The notes: generated by a model not told the origin, from the letters alone. Counted from the first letter of the stretch, positions 28,232 through 38,300 are shown. The stretch is 64,000 nucleotides of DNA from an uncultured Arenicella sp. (GCA_938045295.1 CALINO010000003.1:52184-116183); one strand, 5' to 3'. Numbers and translations: made by a program.

Positions 28232-28990
28232 GTGAAAATGAAACTTAAAAATAAAGTTATTGTTGTTACGGGCGGCGTTCGAGATATCGGCCGTGAAGTG
28301 TCAAAAAAACTGGCTGCCGAAGGTGCGAAGCTGGCGATTAACTATTTCGGCAGTGAAGATCAAGCCGCGAGCCTGCGAACGGAGCTAGCGGCCGCTGACG
28401 CACAGGCCATTATCTTGAAAGGTGATATGACCGCTCAGGCCGACGTAGATAAATTAATAGGCTCGGCCATCGATCAGTTAGGCGGAAGAGTGGACGGTTT
28501 GGTTAACGTAGTGGGAGGCTTAGTTCAGCGTCAGACCATTGATGAAATGGACGAAGCGTTTTTCGATAAAGTGATGAAGCTAAATCTCAATTCAACGTTT
28601 CTCACGGTCAAAGCTGCGGTGCCACATATGCAAGAAGGTTCTTCGATAGTGAACTTTGCCTCGCAAGCCGGTCGAGACGGCGGAGGCCCGGGTGCGTCTG
28701 CTTACGCTACTTCAAAAGGAGCCGTGATGACGTTTACTCGCGCGATGTCGAAAGAACTGGGCCCACAAGGCATACGAGTAAACTCGCTTTGCCCTGGTAT
28801 GATCAGTACAAGTTTCCACGACATTTTCACCAAAGATAATGTGCGCAGCAATGTGGCTAATGGCACGCCATTAAAGCGCGAGGGGAAACCAGGTGAAGTG
28901 GCGGATTCGGTTAGTTATCTGCTTTCTGATGAAGCGTCTTTTTTAACTGGCGTGAACTTAGATATCAACGGAGGGCTGCTGTTTTCCTAG
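28232..28990 (+). CDS. SDR oxidoreductase, probable DEH reductase
   Basis: Short-chain dehydrogenase of 252 residues. Cofactor motif TGGVRDIGREV at the N-terminus, NVVGG in place of NNAG, and the catalytic Ser/Tyr/Lys in NFASQAGRDGG and SAYATSKGAV. In alginate loci an SDR of this type reduces DEH to 2-keto-3-deoxygluconate. Last gene of the run. Direct preference for NADH or NADPH cannot be read with confidence; the Glu/Asn after the second strand (NYFGSE) leaves it open. Confidence 0.87.
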   Translation: MKMKLKNKVIVVTGGVRDIGREVSKKLAAEGAKLAINYFGSEDQAASLRTELAAADAQAIILKGDMTAQADVDKLIGSAIDQLGGRVDGLVNVVGGLVQRQTIDEMDEAFFDKVMKLNLNSTFLTVKAAVPHMQEGSSIVNFASQAGRDGGGPGASAYATSKGAVMTFTRAMSKELGPQGIRVNSLCPGMISTSFHDIFTKDNVRSNVANGTPLKREGKPGEVADSVSYLLSDEASFLTGVNLDINGGLLFS

Positions 28991-29154
28991 TAGCGTCGTT
29001 ATCCTAAAATAGGTTATCTAGACGTTATTAAGCCTAATGCAGCTAAAAAAATTTGTTTTTTGGGAATATTTGGGAGTATGGTTCTAAGGCTAATTAGCCA
29101 ATATCAAGCAGCTTAAAATCCTTAATAAGCTATTGATTCAAAAAAGATCTTGAT

Positions 29155-29230
29155 TGGCTCCCCGAGCTGGACTCGAACCAGCGACCCAATGATTAACAGT
29201 CATTTGCTCTACCAACTGAGCTATCGGGGA
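29155..29230 (-). tRNA. tRNA-Asn (GTT)
   Basis: Full cloverleaf of 76 bases including an encoded CCA. Acceptor stem TCCCCGA/TCGGGGA, anticodon loop CTGTTAA with anticodon GTT, T loop GGTTCGAGTCC. The 3' end faces the alginate locus, 165 bases from its last gene. I found no repeated copy of the tRNA 3' end nearby. Confidence 0.98.
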
Positions 29231-29340
29231 ACAACCTCTCAAGAGACGCGCATAATATTGATTTGGTTGTGCTTGGTCAAGCACTTTTTAAAAATTATTT
29301 TTGCTTCAAAACCAGAAGCCAATGCGCTTCAATCTTTAGG

Positions 29341-29913
29341 TCATTTAATCGTGTTTTTACACAAAGTTGCTCGGTCACTCTGGCTGCTTTGTTCCACCCT
29401 TGCTCTGCCAGTATACAGCAGCTTGATATGGCGAAATGACTCCGCATTTTCTGCGCAAACGTAGAAGCCGGCGCTTCTTGAACTGCCGTTAGGAAAAAAG
29501 CGTAAACGGCCTGACTGGTTAAATACCACGCCAATGCGTTTGCTGGCTTTGGCACGATTTAGCACATAGTCTGAGTCGTCGTAAGTGTTATTTGCATTGT
29601 TATCAATGTACACCAACCAGCCGTTTGCCCAGCTGCTATTGCGCTGATACTTTGTTGCGCATTGATTTTCATCGTTCTCGCTTACGCGGCACATTAATAC
29701 CGTACGGTTAGCCGTAATGGCGCCATTACGGGCAATGGCTAATGATTTGCTCACCTCTAGACTGGTATTCAGTAAGCGTGTGTTGTTCATGATTGAGGCA
29801 AAGCTGGGTATGGCTATTGCCATTAAGGTTGATGCTAAAGTGATAGTAATTAACAGTTCAAACAATGAATAACCGCACACTGAGCGTGCCCGACACAATC
29901 GATAAGTTGCCAT
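29341..29913 (-). CDS. Type IV pilin-like protein, GspH/FimT family
   Basis: A 190-residue minor pseudopilin. The prepilin site G-YSLFELLITITL sits at about residue 14, preceded by a short basic leader, with Tyr instead of the usual Phe at +1 and Glu at +5 preserved. The rest is the GspH globular domain (ARNGAITANRTVLMCRV, WANGWLVYIDNN). Such proteins prime type IV pili or type II secretion pseudopili. It is a lone gene here; no fimU/pilVWXE cluster is nearby. Confidence 0.9.
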   Translation of the reverse strand: MATYRLCRARSVCGYSLFELLITITLASTLMAIAIPSFASIMNNTRLLNTSLEVSKSLAIARNGAITANRTVLMCRVSENDENQCATKYQRNSSWANGWLVYIDNNANNTYDDSDYVLNRAKASKRIGVVFNQSGRLRFFPNGSSRSAGFYVCAENAESFRHIKLLYTGRARVEQSSQSDRATLCKNTIK

Positions 29914-30018
29914 AAATCCTCCGTGATCGCAGCGTGTAAGTGCATTTATTAATGCATTAATTTAAGTAAAACCGAGCAGGCAATAACGATTAGAAAGAGG
30001 TTCTTGCAGGCGTTGTTG

Positions 30019-30056
30019 CTGTGGTTTAGTGTCATTTCCTTTGACAAAAACCACAG
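30019..30056 (+). other. Hairpin upstream of uvrB
   Basis: Inverted repeat CTGTGGTTT/AAACCACAG, with a nested GTCA/TGAC pair inside the 20-base loop. TTGACA at 30041-30046 within it could also be a -35 box for uvrB. No match to a LexA box (CTGT-N8-ACAG) is visible here. Confidence 0.4.
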
Positions 30057-30165
30057 TAGTTAAATTATTGCGCATTTGCAAGTTCACTGGCGTGTAAAAA
30101 TCACACCGCCTCGGGTTGCTTGCTCTATAATTATTGTTTGATGTGCATTTTATTGGTCGGCTTTT

Positions 30166-32169
30166 ATGCAACGAGAATTTCAATTAGTTAGTGATTACAC
30201 ACCGTCTGGTGACCAGCCTAACGCCATTGCGTCGTTGCTGGATGGTTTGCAAAATGGCGAAGCCTTTCAAACCTTACTGGGGGTAACCGGGTCGGGCAAA
30301 ACCTTTACCATGGCCAACGTTATTCAAACGTTGCAACGGCCCACCATTGTTATGGCGCCGAATAAAACCTTGGCGGCCCAACTCTATTCTGAAATGCGAG
30401 ACTTTTTCCCGCACAACGCGGTGGAATACTTCGTATCGTATTACGATTATTATCAGCCTGAAGCCTACGTACCTAGCTCTGACACATTCATTGAAAAAGA
30501 CGCGTCGGTTAATGAGCATATCGATCAAATGCGCTTGTCGGCCACTAAAGCAATTTTAGAACGCGACGATGTTATTGTGGTGGCCACGGTATCGGCGATA
30601 TACGGCTTAGGTGACCCACAGTCGTACCACGAAATGATTCTGCATTTGAGCGTGGGCGACATTATGGACCAGCGCGCTATTTTAAAGCGCTTGGCTGAGT
30701 TGCAATACACCCGTAATGACACCGAGCTTAAGCGCGCAACCTTCAGAGTGCGAGGCGATGTGATTGACATCTACCCCGCAGAATCTGAGCGCTACGCCAT
30801 TCGCATTGAGCTGTTTGGTGAAGACGTAGAAAAAATATCGCGCTTTGACCCACTGACTGGCGCGGTTGAAGAAGATTTAAAACGCATCACCATTTTTCCT
30901 AAGTCGCATTACGTGACCCCACGTGCCAAGGTGCTTGAAGCGTGCGAGCAAATTCGCGAAGAGTTGCGTGAGCGATTGGCCTATTTACGCGAGCATGAAA
31001 AATTAGTCGAAGCCCAGCGGCTTGAGCAGCGCACCATGTTCGATTTAGAGATGATGCAAGAGCTGGGTTACTGCAACGGCATTGAAAACTACTCGCGTTA
31101 CTTGTCTGGCGCACAAGCCGGTGAAGCGCCGCCAACGCTGATTAATTACTTACCGCCCAATGCGCTTATGATTTTGGACGAAAGCCACGTCATGGTGCCG
31201 CAATTAGGCGCCATGTACAAAGGCGACCGCTCTCGCAAAGAAACCTTGGTTGAGTATGGCTTTCGCTTACCTTCAGCCATGGATAACCGGCCGTTAAAAT
31301 TTGAAGAATTCAGGGGCATGATGCCGCAAACGGTGTTTGTGTCAGCCACACCGGGCGATTACGAAATAGAGCAAAACCCCAATACCATTGATCAAGTGGT
31401 CAGGCCTACCGGTTTGCTAGACCCTCAGTTAGAAGTGCGTCCAGTGGGCACTCAAGTGGATGATGTGCTGTCTGAAATTAACAAGCGCGTAGTCAAAGAC
31501 GAGCGCGTGTTGATCACCACGCTAACTAAGCGTATGTCCGAAGACTTAACCGACTACTTAACCGATGCCGGAGTTAAGGTTCGTTACTTACACTCCGACA
31601 TCGACACCGTTGAACGAGTTGAAATTATTCGTGACTTACGTGCTGGTGAATTTGATGTGCTGGTGGGTATTAACCTATTGCGCGAAGGCCTTGATATGCC
31701 TGAAGTGTCATTGGTGGCCATCTTAGATGCCGATAAAGAGGGTTTTCTAAGGTCGGTTCGCTCCCTGATTCAAACCATTGGCCGTGCCGCACGAAATTTA
31801 AACGGCAAGGCTATTTTATATGGCGATAAAATCACGCGCTCGATGCAAGTAGCCATTGATGAAACCGAACGTCGACGTAAAAAACAGCAAGAGTATAATG
31901 AAAAACACGGCATTACGCCTAAGTCTGTGCGCAAAGCGGTCAAAGACATCATTGATGGGGCTACCAGTGGGGCAGCGCAAGAGCAGATAAAACGAAAAAT
32001 TGGCTTAGACGATTTGCCCGATTTGAGCGACCCAAAACAATTGGCGAAAAAGCTCAAAGAGTTAGAAAGCGATATGTTCAAATACGCGGAAGAGTTGGAG
32101 TTTGAAAAAGCCGCTCGCACCCGTGATCAAATTGAAGAAATTCGCGCACAATATTTAAAGAGTGCCTAA
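30166..32169 (+). CDS. uvrB: Excinuclease ABC subunit B
   Basis: Damage-loading helicase of nucleotide excision repair, 667 residues. Walker A GVTGSGKT, the beta-hairpin region [16 protein letters not shown]-type LDESHV, helicase motif [11 protein letters not shown], and the C-terminal UVR domain ([21 protein letters not shown]) that contacts UvrC. Its end lies next to queF, whose GTG starts 2 bases after the stop. Confidence 0.99.
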   Translation: MQREFQLVSDYTPSGDQPNAIASLLDGLQNGEAFQTLLGVTGSGKTFTMANVIQTLQRPTIVMAPNKTLAAQLYSEMRDFFPHNAVEYFVSYYDYYQPEAYVPSSDTFIEKDASVNEHIDQMRLSATKAILERDDVIVVATVSAIYGLGDPQSYHEMILHLSVGDIMDQRAILKRLAELQYTRNDTELKRATFRVRGDVIDIYPAESERYAIRIELFGEDVEKISRFDPLTGAVEEDLKRITIFPKSHYVTPRAKVLEACEQIREELRERLAYLREHEKLVEAQRLEQRTMFDLEMMQELGYCNGIENYSRYLSGAQAGEAPPTLINYLPPNALMILDESHVMVPQLGAMYKGDRSRKETLVEYGFRLPSAMDNRPLKFEEFRGMMPQTVFVSATPGDYEIEQNPNTIDQVVRPTGLLDPQLEVRPVGTQVDDVLSEINKRVVKDERVLITTLTKRMSEDLTDYLTDAGVKVRYLHSDIDTVERVEIIRDLRAGEFDVLVGINLLREGLDMPEVSLVAILDADKEGFLRSVRSLIQTIGRAARNLNGKAILYGDKITRSMQVAIDETERRRKKQQEYNEKHGITPKSVRKAVKDIIDGATSGAAQEQIKRKIGLDDLPDLSDPKQLAKKLKELESDMFKYAEELEFEKAARTRDQIEEIRAQYLKSA

Positions 32170-32170
32170 T

Positions 32171-33031
32171 GTGAGCCAAGATATGAACCACGAGAAAAAC
32201 GCATTAGAACACTTGGAATTAGGCAAGCCAACCGAATACTGTTTTACTTATTCGCCACAATTGCTGCAGCCGGTGCCACGCGCACTCAACCGTGAAGAAC
32301 TCGGTGTGGCCAATTCACAGCCGTTTTATGGTGAAGACGTGTGGTACGGCTATGAACTTTCTTGGCTAAATAGCAAAGGCAAGCCGGTGGTGCGCTTGGC
32401 CAAGTTTGTGGTGCCATCATCCAGCCCAAATATCATTGAATCAAAATCATTCAAGCTTTACTTAAACAGCTTTAATCAAAGCAAGTTTGAACAGGCCACA
32501 TCGGTAGTGGCTTGCTTAGAGAAAGATTTAAGTAACGTGGCCGGGGCACCGGTCAGTGTTGTGTTGTTCGGGGCTGACGATACAACTGAATTTCAGCCAA
32601 AAAAATTGCCGGGAACGTGCCTGGATGATTTAGATATTGAGATAAGTGATTATCAATTAAATGCGCAATTGTTGGCGGTGGCTAAGGCGTCAACGAAAAC
32701 AGGCGTGGTGCATGAAACTTTGCACAGTCATTTATTGAAGTCCAACTGCCTGATTACCAATCAGCCCGATTGGGCCAGTGTGGTGATTGAATACCAAGGC
32801 CAAGCAATAAACCATGAAGATTTACTGCGATACCTAATTTCATACCGCATGCATAACGAGTTTCACGAGCAATGTGTGGAACGTATATTTATGGATTTAT
32901 ACACCACGTACAAACTTGAAAAGCTTTGCGTACAAGCCTTGTATACCCGCCGTGGTGGCCTCGACATTAACCCTTACCGCAGCACAGAAAAAAATACGTG
33001 CTCTAACTCATTAAGAATTAATCGGCAGTAA
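32171..33031 (+). CDS. queF: NADPH-dependent preQ0 reductase QueF (long form)
   Basis: Reduces 7-cyano-7-deazaguanine to preQ1 in queuosine synthesis. About 286 residues, the two-T-fold YqcD-like form. Catalytic region LLKSNCLITNQPDWASV, the substrate-binding EYQGQ segment, SYRMHNEFHEQCVERIF, and near the end the conserved RRGGLDINPYR. I chose the GTG at 32171, with AAAGAG 8 bases upstream; ATG at 32183 is an alternative. The C-terminus is odd: after STEK an extended A run shifts the frame and adds about a dozen unrelated residues, whereas the decayed second copy at 38585 keeps STEKYAL and stops. Confidence 0.95.
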   Translation: MSQDMNHEKNALEHLELGKPTEYCFTYSPQLLQPVPRALNREELGVANSQPFYGEDVWYGYELSWLNSKGKPVVRLAKFVVPSSSPNIIESKSFKLYLNSFNQSKFEQATSVVACLEKDLSNVAGAPVSVVLFGADDTTEFQPKKLPGTCLDDLDIEISDYQLNAQLLAVAKASTKTGVVHETLHSHLLKSNCLITNQPDWASVVIEYQGQAINHEDLLRYLISYRMHNEFHEQCVERIFMDLYTTYKLEKLCVQALYTRRGGLDINPYRSTEKNTCSNSLRINRQ

Positions 33032-33040
33032 ATTGGGTTG
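32936..33040 (+). repeat. Direct repeat, copy 1 (queF 3' end)
   Basis: Last part of queF plus a few bases beyond the stop. Pairs with 38585-38686, by hand count roughly 84 percent identical, same orientation, 5.6 kb apart. The two copies bracket the first FecI-FecR-receptor cassette. Confidence 0.85.
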
Positions 33041-33133
33041 TTAGAAGGGTGTATATACAAGCAATGAAATGAGGTTCTAGCAACCAAGGATGGAACTGAA
33101 ACGCATGCTAGATCCGTCAATAATTGTATGTTG

Positions 33134-33163
33134 TTGACAATGTGTCGGTTCTAGCTGTAGAGT
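33134..33163 (+). promoter_or_regulatory. Putative sigma-70 promoter of the first fecI-like gene
   Basis: Perfect TTGACA at 33134-33139 and TAGAGT at 33158-33163 with an 18-base spacer. The 287-bp leader between queF and the sigma gene also contains an 8-bp inverted repeat GCAACCAA/TTGGTTGC around it. Confidence 0.5.
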
Positions 33164-33318
33164 TGGTTGCACTTTCAACAATATGGCAGGTGCGGAACCG
33201 AAACCCCAATAACAATAATTAGGCAGCTTGACCAGAGTCATGTGCCAGTCCCGGTAACTTCGTGGGCGGGTTGGCGTCTGGTTCTATAAACAGCTAAGCC
33301 ACTAAAGGGGATTACTAA

Positions 33319-33990
33319 ATGGATACGAGGACTCGGCTAAAAAAACAGTGCCATGAGGATCAACCTGAGCTGCCAGATGCGAATGGTGGTGACGATGTGG
33401 AAACTGCCTATCTAAACTCTCTTACCGAGTTAAAGCATTATATCGTCAAGGTTTTGCCCAGCACTCGATTCACGAGCGAGGTTGAAGATATTGCTCAAGA
33501 AGTGTTTTTACGCGCCTATGCCGCGAAGAAAAAGCAAAAGCTGGAGTTCGGAAAGGCCTACCTTTTCAAGGTGGCGCGACATATATTGTTCAACCTTTCC
33601 AAAAAACGCAGCCGATCTTTAGAGGTTGTAGTAGAGGATTTTGTCTACGAAAGTGTTATAGAAGAAGTAAGGGGAAACGCTGAACAGCTATTTCAGCGGG
33701 ATCGGTTAAGAGCTCTCAATAAGGCAATGACGACCCTTTCTCCCAGAGCTAGAGAAGTGTTTTTCTTACGGCATTTTGAAGGGCTCTCGCATAAAGAAAT
33801 TGCGCAAAAGTTGGATATCTCGACCAGTACGGTCGAGAAACATGTTGCGAAAGCACTTTTGCTTACATCGAGATATATGAATGCTCATGGTTTTGGTGCA
33901 AAGGGTAGCCAACGCACTCAGGGCAAGGAGTCTTCTATATCTAAGGAGTCTTCTATATCTAAGGGGCCTTCTATATCTAAAGAAGATTGA
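33319..33990 (+). CDS. ECF sigma factor, FecI-like (cassette 1)
   Basis: RNA polymerase sigma factor of 223 residues. Region 2 lies at about 45-105 (EDIAQEVFLRAYAAKKK, YLFKVARHILFN) and region 4 at about 140-195 (LSPRAREVFFLRHFEGLSHKEIAQKLDISTSTVEKHVAKAL). Followed by a FecR-type anti-sigma protein and an STN-bearing TonB receptor, the classical cell-surface signalling order. The C-terminal tail is extended by three copies of an 18-base repeat encoding KESSIS, KESSIS, KGPSIS, lying after the fold. Ribosome-binding site AAGGGG. Confidence 0.92.
   Translation: MDTRTRLKKQCHEDQPELPDANGGDDVETAYLNSLTELKHYIVKVLPSTRFTSEVEDIAQEVFLRAYAAKKKQKLEFGKAYLFKVARHILFNLSKKRSRSLEVVVEDFVYESVIEEVRGNAEQLFQRDRLRALNKAMTTLSPRAREVFFLRHFEGLSHKEIAQKLDISTSTVEKHVAKALLLTSRYMNAHGFGAKGSQRTQGKESSISKESSISKGPSISKED
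33925..33978 (+). repeat. Three 18-base tandem repeats at the sigma factor C-terminus
   Basis: Units at 33925, 33943 and 33961; the first two are identical (AAGGAGTCTTCTATATCT), the third differs at two bases. In frame, each adds a hexapeptide. Because 18 is a multiple of three, copy number can vary without breaking the gene. Confidence 0.9.
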
Positions 33991-33994
33991 TGAC

Positions 33995-35059
33995 GTGACT
34001 GATTTAAATAAAACCTACGAAGACAGAGAGTTAGAAGCCTGTACATGGATCGCTAAGATCGATGGAGGTTCGGCTACGCCGGAAGATCTGGACGCGCTTA
34101 AAGCGTGGCTAAGTGAGCACCCTGAAAATAAACAGGCCTTTGAACCTTTGCTGGCGGATTTTATGTCGATTCGTGATTTGTTGTCGACGGTTGGCGAAGC
34201 TGTTCACGACTTAGAAGATGCCGCGAGTCATACAACCGCTTTGGGCCGATGGTTTGCCTCGGCCAAACGTAATTGGGGGCTGATGGGAATCGGCGGAGCA
34301 GCGCTGGCCAGCATTGTGTGGGTTATGTTGGTGGTCGGAGTGTTTGGTAATGGCTTATTTTTAGGCCCTTGGAGCGACGCACCGGTTTATTACGCATCCA
34401 AAGTGGGTGGTCTCGAAACGATCAAGCTGGACGACGGCTCAACCATTATTCTTAACACGAACACGGAAGTTTCGGTTGAATACTCTCCCATTGAACGTCG
34501 TGTTCATCTTGTTAAGGGGGAGGCGATCTTTAATGTTGCTAAAGACGCTGACCGGCCGTTCCGCGTGCATACCAACAAAACCATAGTGAAAGCCTTGGGG
34601 ACTGTATTTTCCGTGCGGTCATTAGAAGGTAACGTTGAGCTGTTGGTTGAGGAAGGGCTGGTTGAATTTACCGCGAATACTCTGTCAGATAGCTTTGAAT
34701 CGGTCACCGAAAGTCATTTATCGGAGAGTCTCCTTGTGTCTTCGGGCGGTTACACAACCTTTGAGAGCAAGACCAAGAAAATCATCGAGCAAGCCAACGT
34801 GGTTGAGTTGGTTGAGCGTCGCATGGCCTGGCGCTCCGGTATGTTGCAGTTTGAAAGTGACCCTCTGAGAGAAGTTGTAAGGGAATATAATCGATACATA
34901 GATCAAAAAATCATTATCGATGATCCGGCTTTGAACACCTTGGCGATTGCCGGTGCGTTTCCAATCGGGGAAACAGAGGCGTTCATCGATGCTTTGGAAA
35001 AGGGGTTTGGGGTTAAAACAGTCTATTTGGATGATAACACCATACGTCTTATCTATTAG
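33995..35059 (+). CDS. FecR-family anti-sigma regulator (cassette 1)
   Basis: A 354-residue inner-membrane regulator. N-terminal cytoplasmic DUF4880-like segment (ACTWIAKIDGGSATPEDLDALKAWL), membrane helix about 94-122, periplasmic FecR domain (GGLETIKLDDGSTIILNTNT, VHLVKGEAIFNVAKDADRPF, TNKTIVKALGTVF), and C-terminal STN-like subdomain (DPLREVVREYNRY). The frame is open from 33881 but that part overlaps the sigma gene's repeats; GTG at 33995, five bases after the sigma stop, fits the domain start. Confidence 0.93.
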   Translation: MTDLNKTYEDRELEACTWIAKIDGGSATPEDLDALKAWLSEHPENKQAFEPLLADFMSIRDLLSTVGEAVHDLEDAASHTTALGRWFASAKRNWGLMGIGGAALASIVWVMLVVGVFGNGLFLGPWSDAPVYYASKVGGLETIKLDDGSTIILNTNTEVSVEYSPIERRVHLVKGEAIFNVAKDADRPFRVHTNKTIVKALGTVFSVRSLEGNVELLVEEGLVEFTANTLSDSFESVTESHLSESLLVSSGGYTTFESKTKKIIEQANVVELVERRMAWRSGMLQFESDPLREVVREYNRYIDQKIIIDDPALNTLAIAGAFPIGETEAFIDALEKGFGVKTVYLDDNTIRLIY

Positions 35060-35289
35060 TTGCTACCACATGATTGTCGGTGCACCGTTGGTAGTTTTCA
35101 CGCATGCCCTAGGGTGTTGGAAATGGTGCCGGCAGTGGTACTTAGGGCTCGGTTACCGTATTTGTCGGCGCGGTGTTAAGGGTTACAGCCGCCGCCAAAC
35201 CTGGCTTTTACAAAACGGGTTTTCACATAAAAAGGAAAAAATATTCAAATTGGTATGGAGGGTTGTCTGTTGTCGATTGTTTACAATAT

Positions 35290-35329
35290 TAGACACCCTG
35301 AAAAAAATACGAACTAAACAGGGTGTCTA
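35290..35329 (+). promoter_or_regulatory. Hairpin abutting the start codon of receptor 2
   Basis: Perfect 11-bp inverted repeat TAGACACCCTG/CAGGGTGTCTA with an 18-base loop. Its last base touches the GTG start at 35330, and the only Shine-Dalgarno-like bases at a proper distance (AGGG, 35320-35323) lie inside the 3' arm. It could control translation of the receptor. Confidence 0.6.
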
Positions 35330-38300
35330 GTGAGGAGAATAAGAGGAATAAAGACACTCTGCAGCCATGTATTCGTGAGTGCCGCAGTCATTACCAATGC
35401 GGGTCAGCCTGCATTGGCCGATGATGCAACCTTTTCGTTTGATGTGCCAACTACCAGTCTCAATGAAGCACTAATGCTGGTTTCGAAGCAGTCCGATGTT
35501 CCGCTTCTATTTTCACCACAACTCGTTGGAACCACTGATATACGTGGTTTTTTGTGTGAATGCACTGTGGATGAAGTTCTTGCCAGAATTCTTGATGGGC
35601 AGGAACTTGAGGCGCTGAGGACAACCTATGACGTTATTCTCATTCGCCCTTCAGATCCGCGGAGCTTAACCGGAGAAGAAAGTGTGAACAATACGACTAG
35701 AAAAACCTTAGTAGCAGCGGGGGTCGCAGCTACATTGACATCATTAGCGGCGCAACAAGCGAATGCGCAGACGGCTGAGGCAGAAAAGAGCAGTGAACCC
35801 ATAATGGAGACCGTTGTTGTAAAGGGTATCCGCCGCTCGATAAAAGACGCCATGAACGTTAAGCGAGATGCTCAGGGCGTTGTCGATGCGATTTCCGCCG
35901 AAGATATTGGTAAATTTCCCGATACAAACTTGGCTGAATCGCTTCAGCGTATATCTGGTGTATCCATTGATCGTTCGAACAACGAAGGTAACCAGGTAAC
36001 GGTTCGTGGTTTTGGGCCAAGTTTTAATTTGGTGACGCTGAACGGCCGCCAAATGCCACGCTCGTCATCTTTAACCTCTGACGGAATCCCTCGCAGCTTC
36101 AACTTTCGCGAGCTTTCTTCAGAGTTAGTGTCCGGTATTGAAGTCTACAAAACTGGCCGCGCAACCATCGACTCCGGTGGTATCGGGTCGACAATCAACA
36201 TCAAAACCGCACGTCCATTTGACTACCAAGGCTTTAAAGCATTTAGCAGTGCTAAAGGTATTTTTGATCGCAGTGTTGAGACTGGTGACAGTGTGACACC
36301 CGAGTTCTCTGGTTTGATCAGTAACACCTTTCTCGATGGCAAGGTTGGCGTTTTGGTGGCATTAGCGCATTCAGAGCGTCATAGTCATACTGACCGTGTG
36401 GGAACCGAAGGGTGGGTTCGTAACCGTGGCCAAAACATTGATACCAGTAATATCGATAACGGATCAGGCTCTTGGTGGGCACCTTGGACCGTGGACCTTG
36501 ACTTTTTAGACACCGAACGCGAGCGTCAAAACGGTCAGTTTGTTTTACAACTTGCTCCTTCTGACACCGTTACCGCAACAATTGACTACACCTTGCAGCG
36601 TTTTGAGCAAACCAGTCAAATGAATCGTCAGGGTTTGTGGTTTGACGACCCTACGGGCACGCCGGACGTGAACGGCACGTTGGTGAATCCGATAGAAGTG
36701 ACCGATGAGCTGAACTTCTGGGCGTGGCAATATCACGAAAAAACCGAAGGAGACTCCTTAGGTATAAATCTGGAGTGGCAAGCAAGTGATAACCTGACTT
36801 TCTCGCTGGATATGCACGACTCAGAGTCGAAATCCAATCCGGATGGTGTTAATTCTGAGCATCGTACCAACCTGGCGAATGGTGTGTATGAACTCAATGA
36901 TGACGGCGTTCTGGAAGGGGTTGCCGATAAACGAGTCAATTTCACCGCAGACTTCTCAGGCGATATCCCAACGCTGTCTATTGATGATTCGGCGCTTGCC
37001 GGTGGTGCGTTTAATCCGGCCAATATCATTCCCGATTTGTTCCACACCTTTGGCTATGAAATTGACAACACGATTCAGCAAAGCCGCTTAGCGGGTAAGT
37101 GGGACAATGTAGGCGAGGGTGCATTGGTCGCCGTCGACTTTGGTGTGCAGAAAACAAGCTATGAAGTGGATACGCGTCGTTTTGGTACTTTTGCGTTCAT
37201 TAAAGCCCTGAATATTGACGGGCTGGGTCTGGAGTTCGAAGAAGTGGGTGGCGCGCTCAGTGAGTTTGGTGGTGCTGACTCTATCTATCCGGTTGTTCCA
37301 CGGTATTCAGCCAATGGGTTTATTGACCTCGCTGATCAGCAGGGTCTTTTCTTTCAGCAAGCGCCCTCACTGGATGGTGTGAAAGAGGATACGATTTCTC
37401 TGTTTGTAAGCGCTGATTTCCAGACCGAGTTTAATGACATGGCCGTCTCTGCTAATTTAGGCGTTCGCTATGAGCAAACCGACATTGAGGCATACTCTGT
37501 GCAGGAGACGATTCAAAATCTCCAGTACAACCACCTTGAAGGCATTCATCAGGTCTTTGATGGCAACCCTGTTGCTCAGACATTGAAGGGGGATTACAAG
37601 CGTGTATTGCCGAACATTGATGTGAAAGTTGATATCACTGATCAGTTGGTGGGGCGCTTCTCTTATGGCCGAACCATTACCCGCAGTGAGTTGGATAAGC
37701 TATTCCCCTCAACACGCATCACTCAGGTGCGCCCGGGAGACCCCTCTCTAGCGCGCGAAGGTAACCCTAATCTGTTGCCTTTCGAGTCTGATAATTTCGA
37801 TATTTCAGCGGAATACTACTACAACGATGCCAGCTACGTGTCTGTCGGCTTCTTCCAGAAGTTTGTCGATAATTTCATTGGCGAAACGACGGTAAATCGC
37901 ACGCTCAATGATGCGAACGGTAATCCGTTGACCGACCCCAGCGTGGGTGCTAACCCAGCGTTGTGTCCTAGCGATGAAATTCCTGATGCCGCTTGTTTCA
38001 ACCGCTCTGACCAGCCCGTGTTGACGTTCGAGTTCACCACGCCTGCAAATCTTGATTCGGCCGAAGTGGATGGTTGGGAGTTTAATATCCAGCACATGTT
38101 CGGTGACTCAGGTTTTGGCGCCATAGCCAACTACACCATCGTTAATTCAGACGCTGAATACGATGTGCGAAATGTGGATGGCAACCGCGCGCTTGCGGGG
38201 CTGAGTGATTCATTCAACCTGGTTGGCTTTTATGAGACAGATCGCCTGCAGGTTCGAGCCGCCTATAACTGGCGCGATGAGTTTCTGCTCAGAGGCGGTA

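Noticed and set aside
33925..33978. CRISPR-like tandem repeat
   Set aside because: Units are only 18 bases, contiguous, without spacers, and in frame with a sigma factor.
34947..35330. Overlapping 127-codon frame between fecR and the receptor
   Set aside because: Mostly a shifted reading of fecR; the rest has no recognisable feature.
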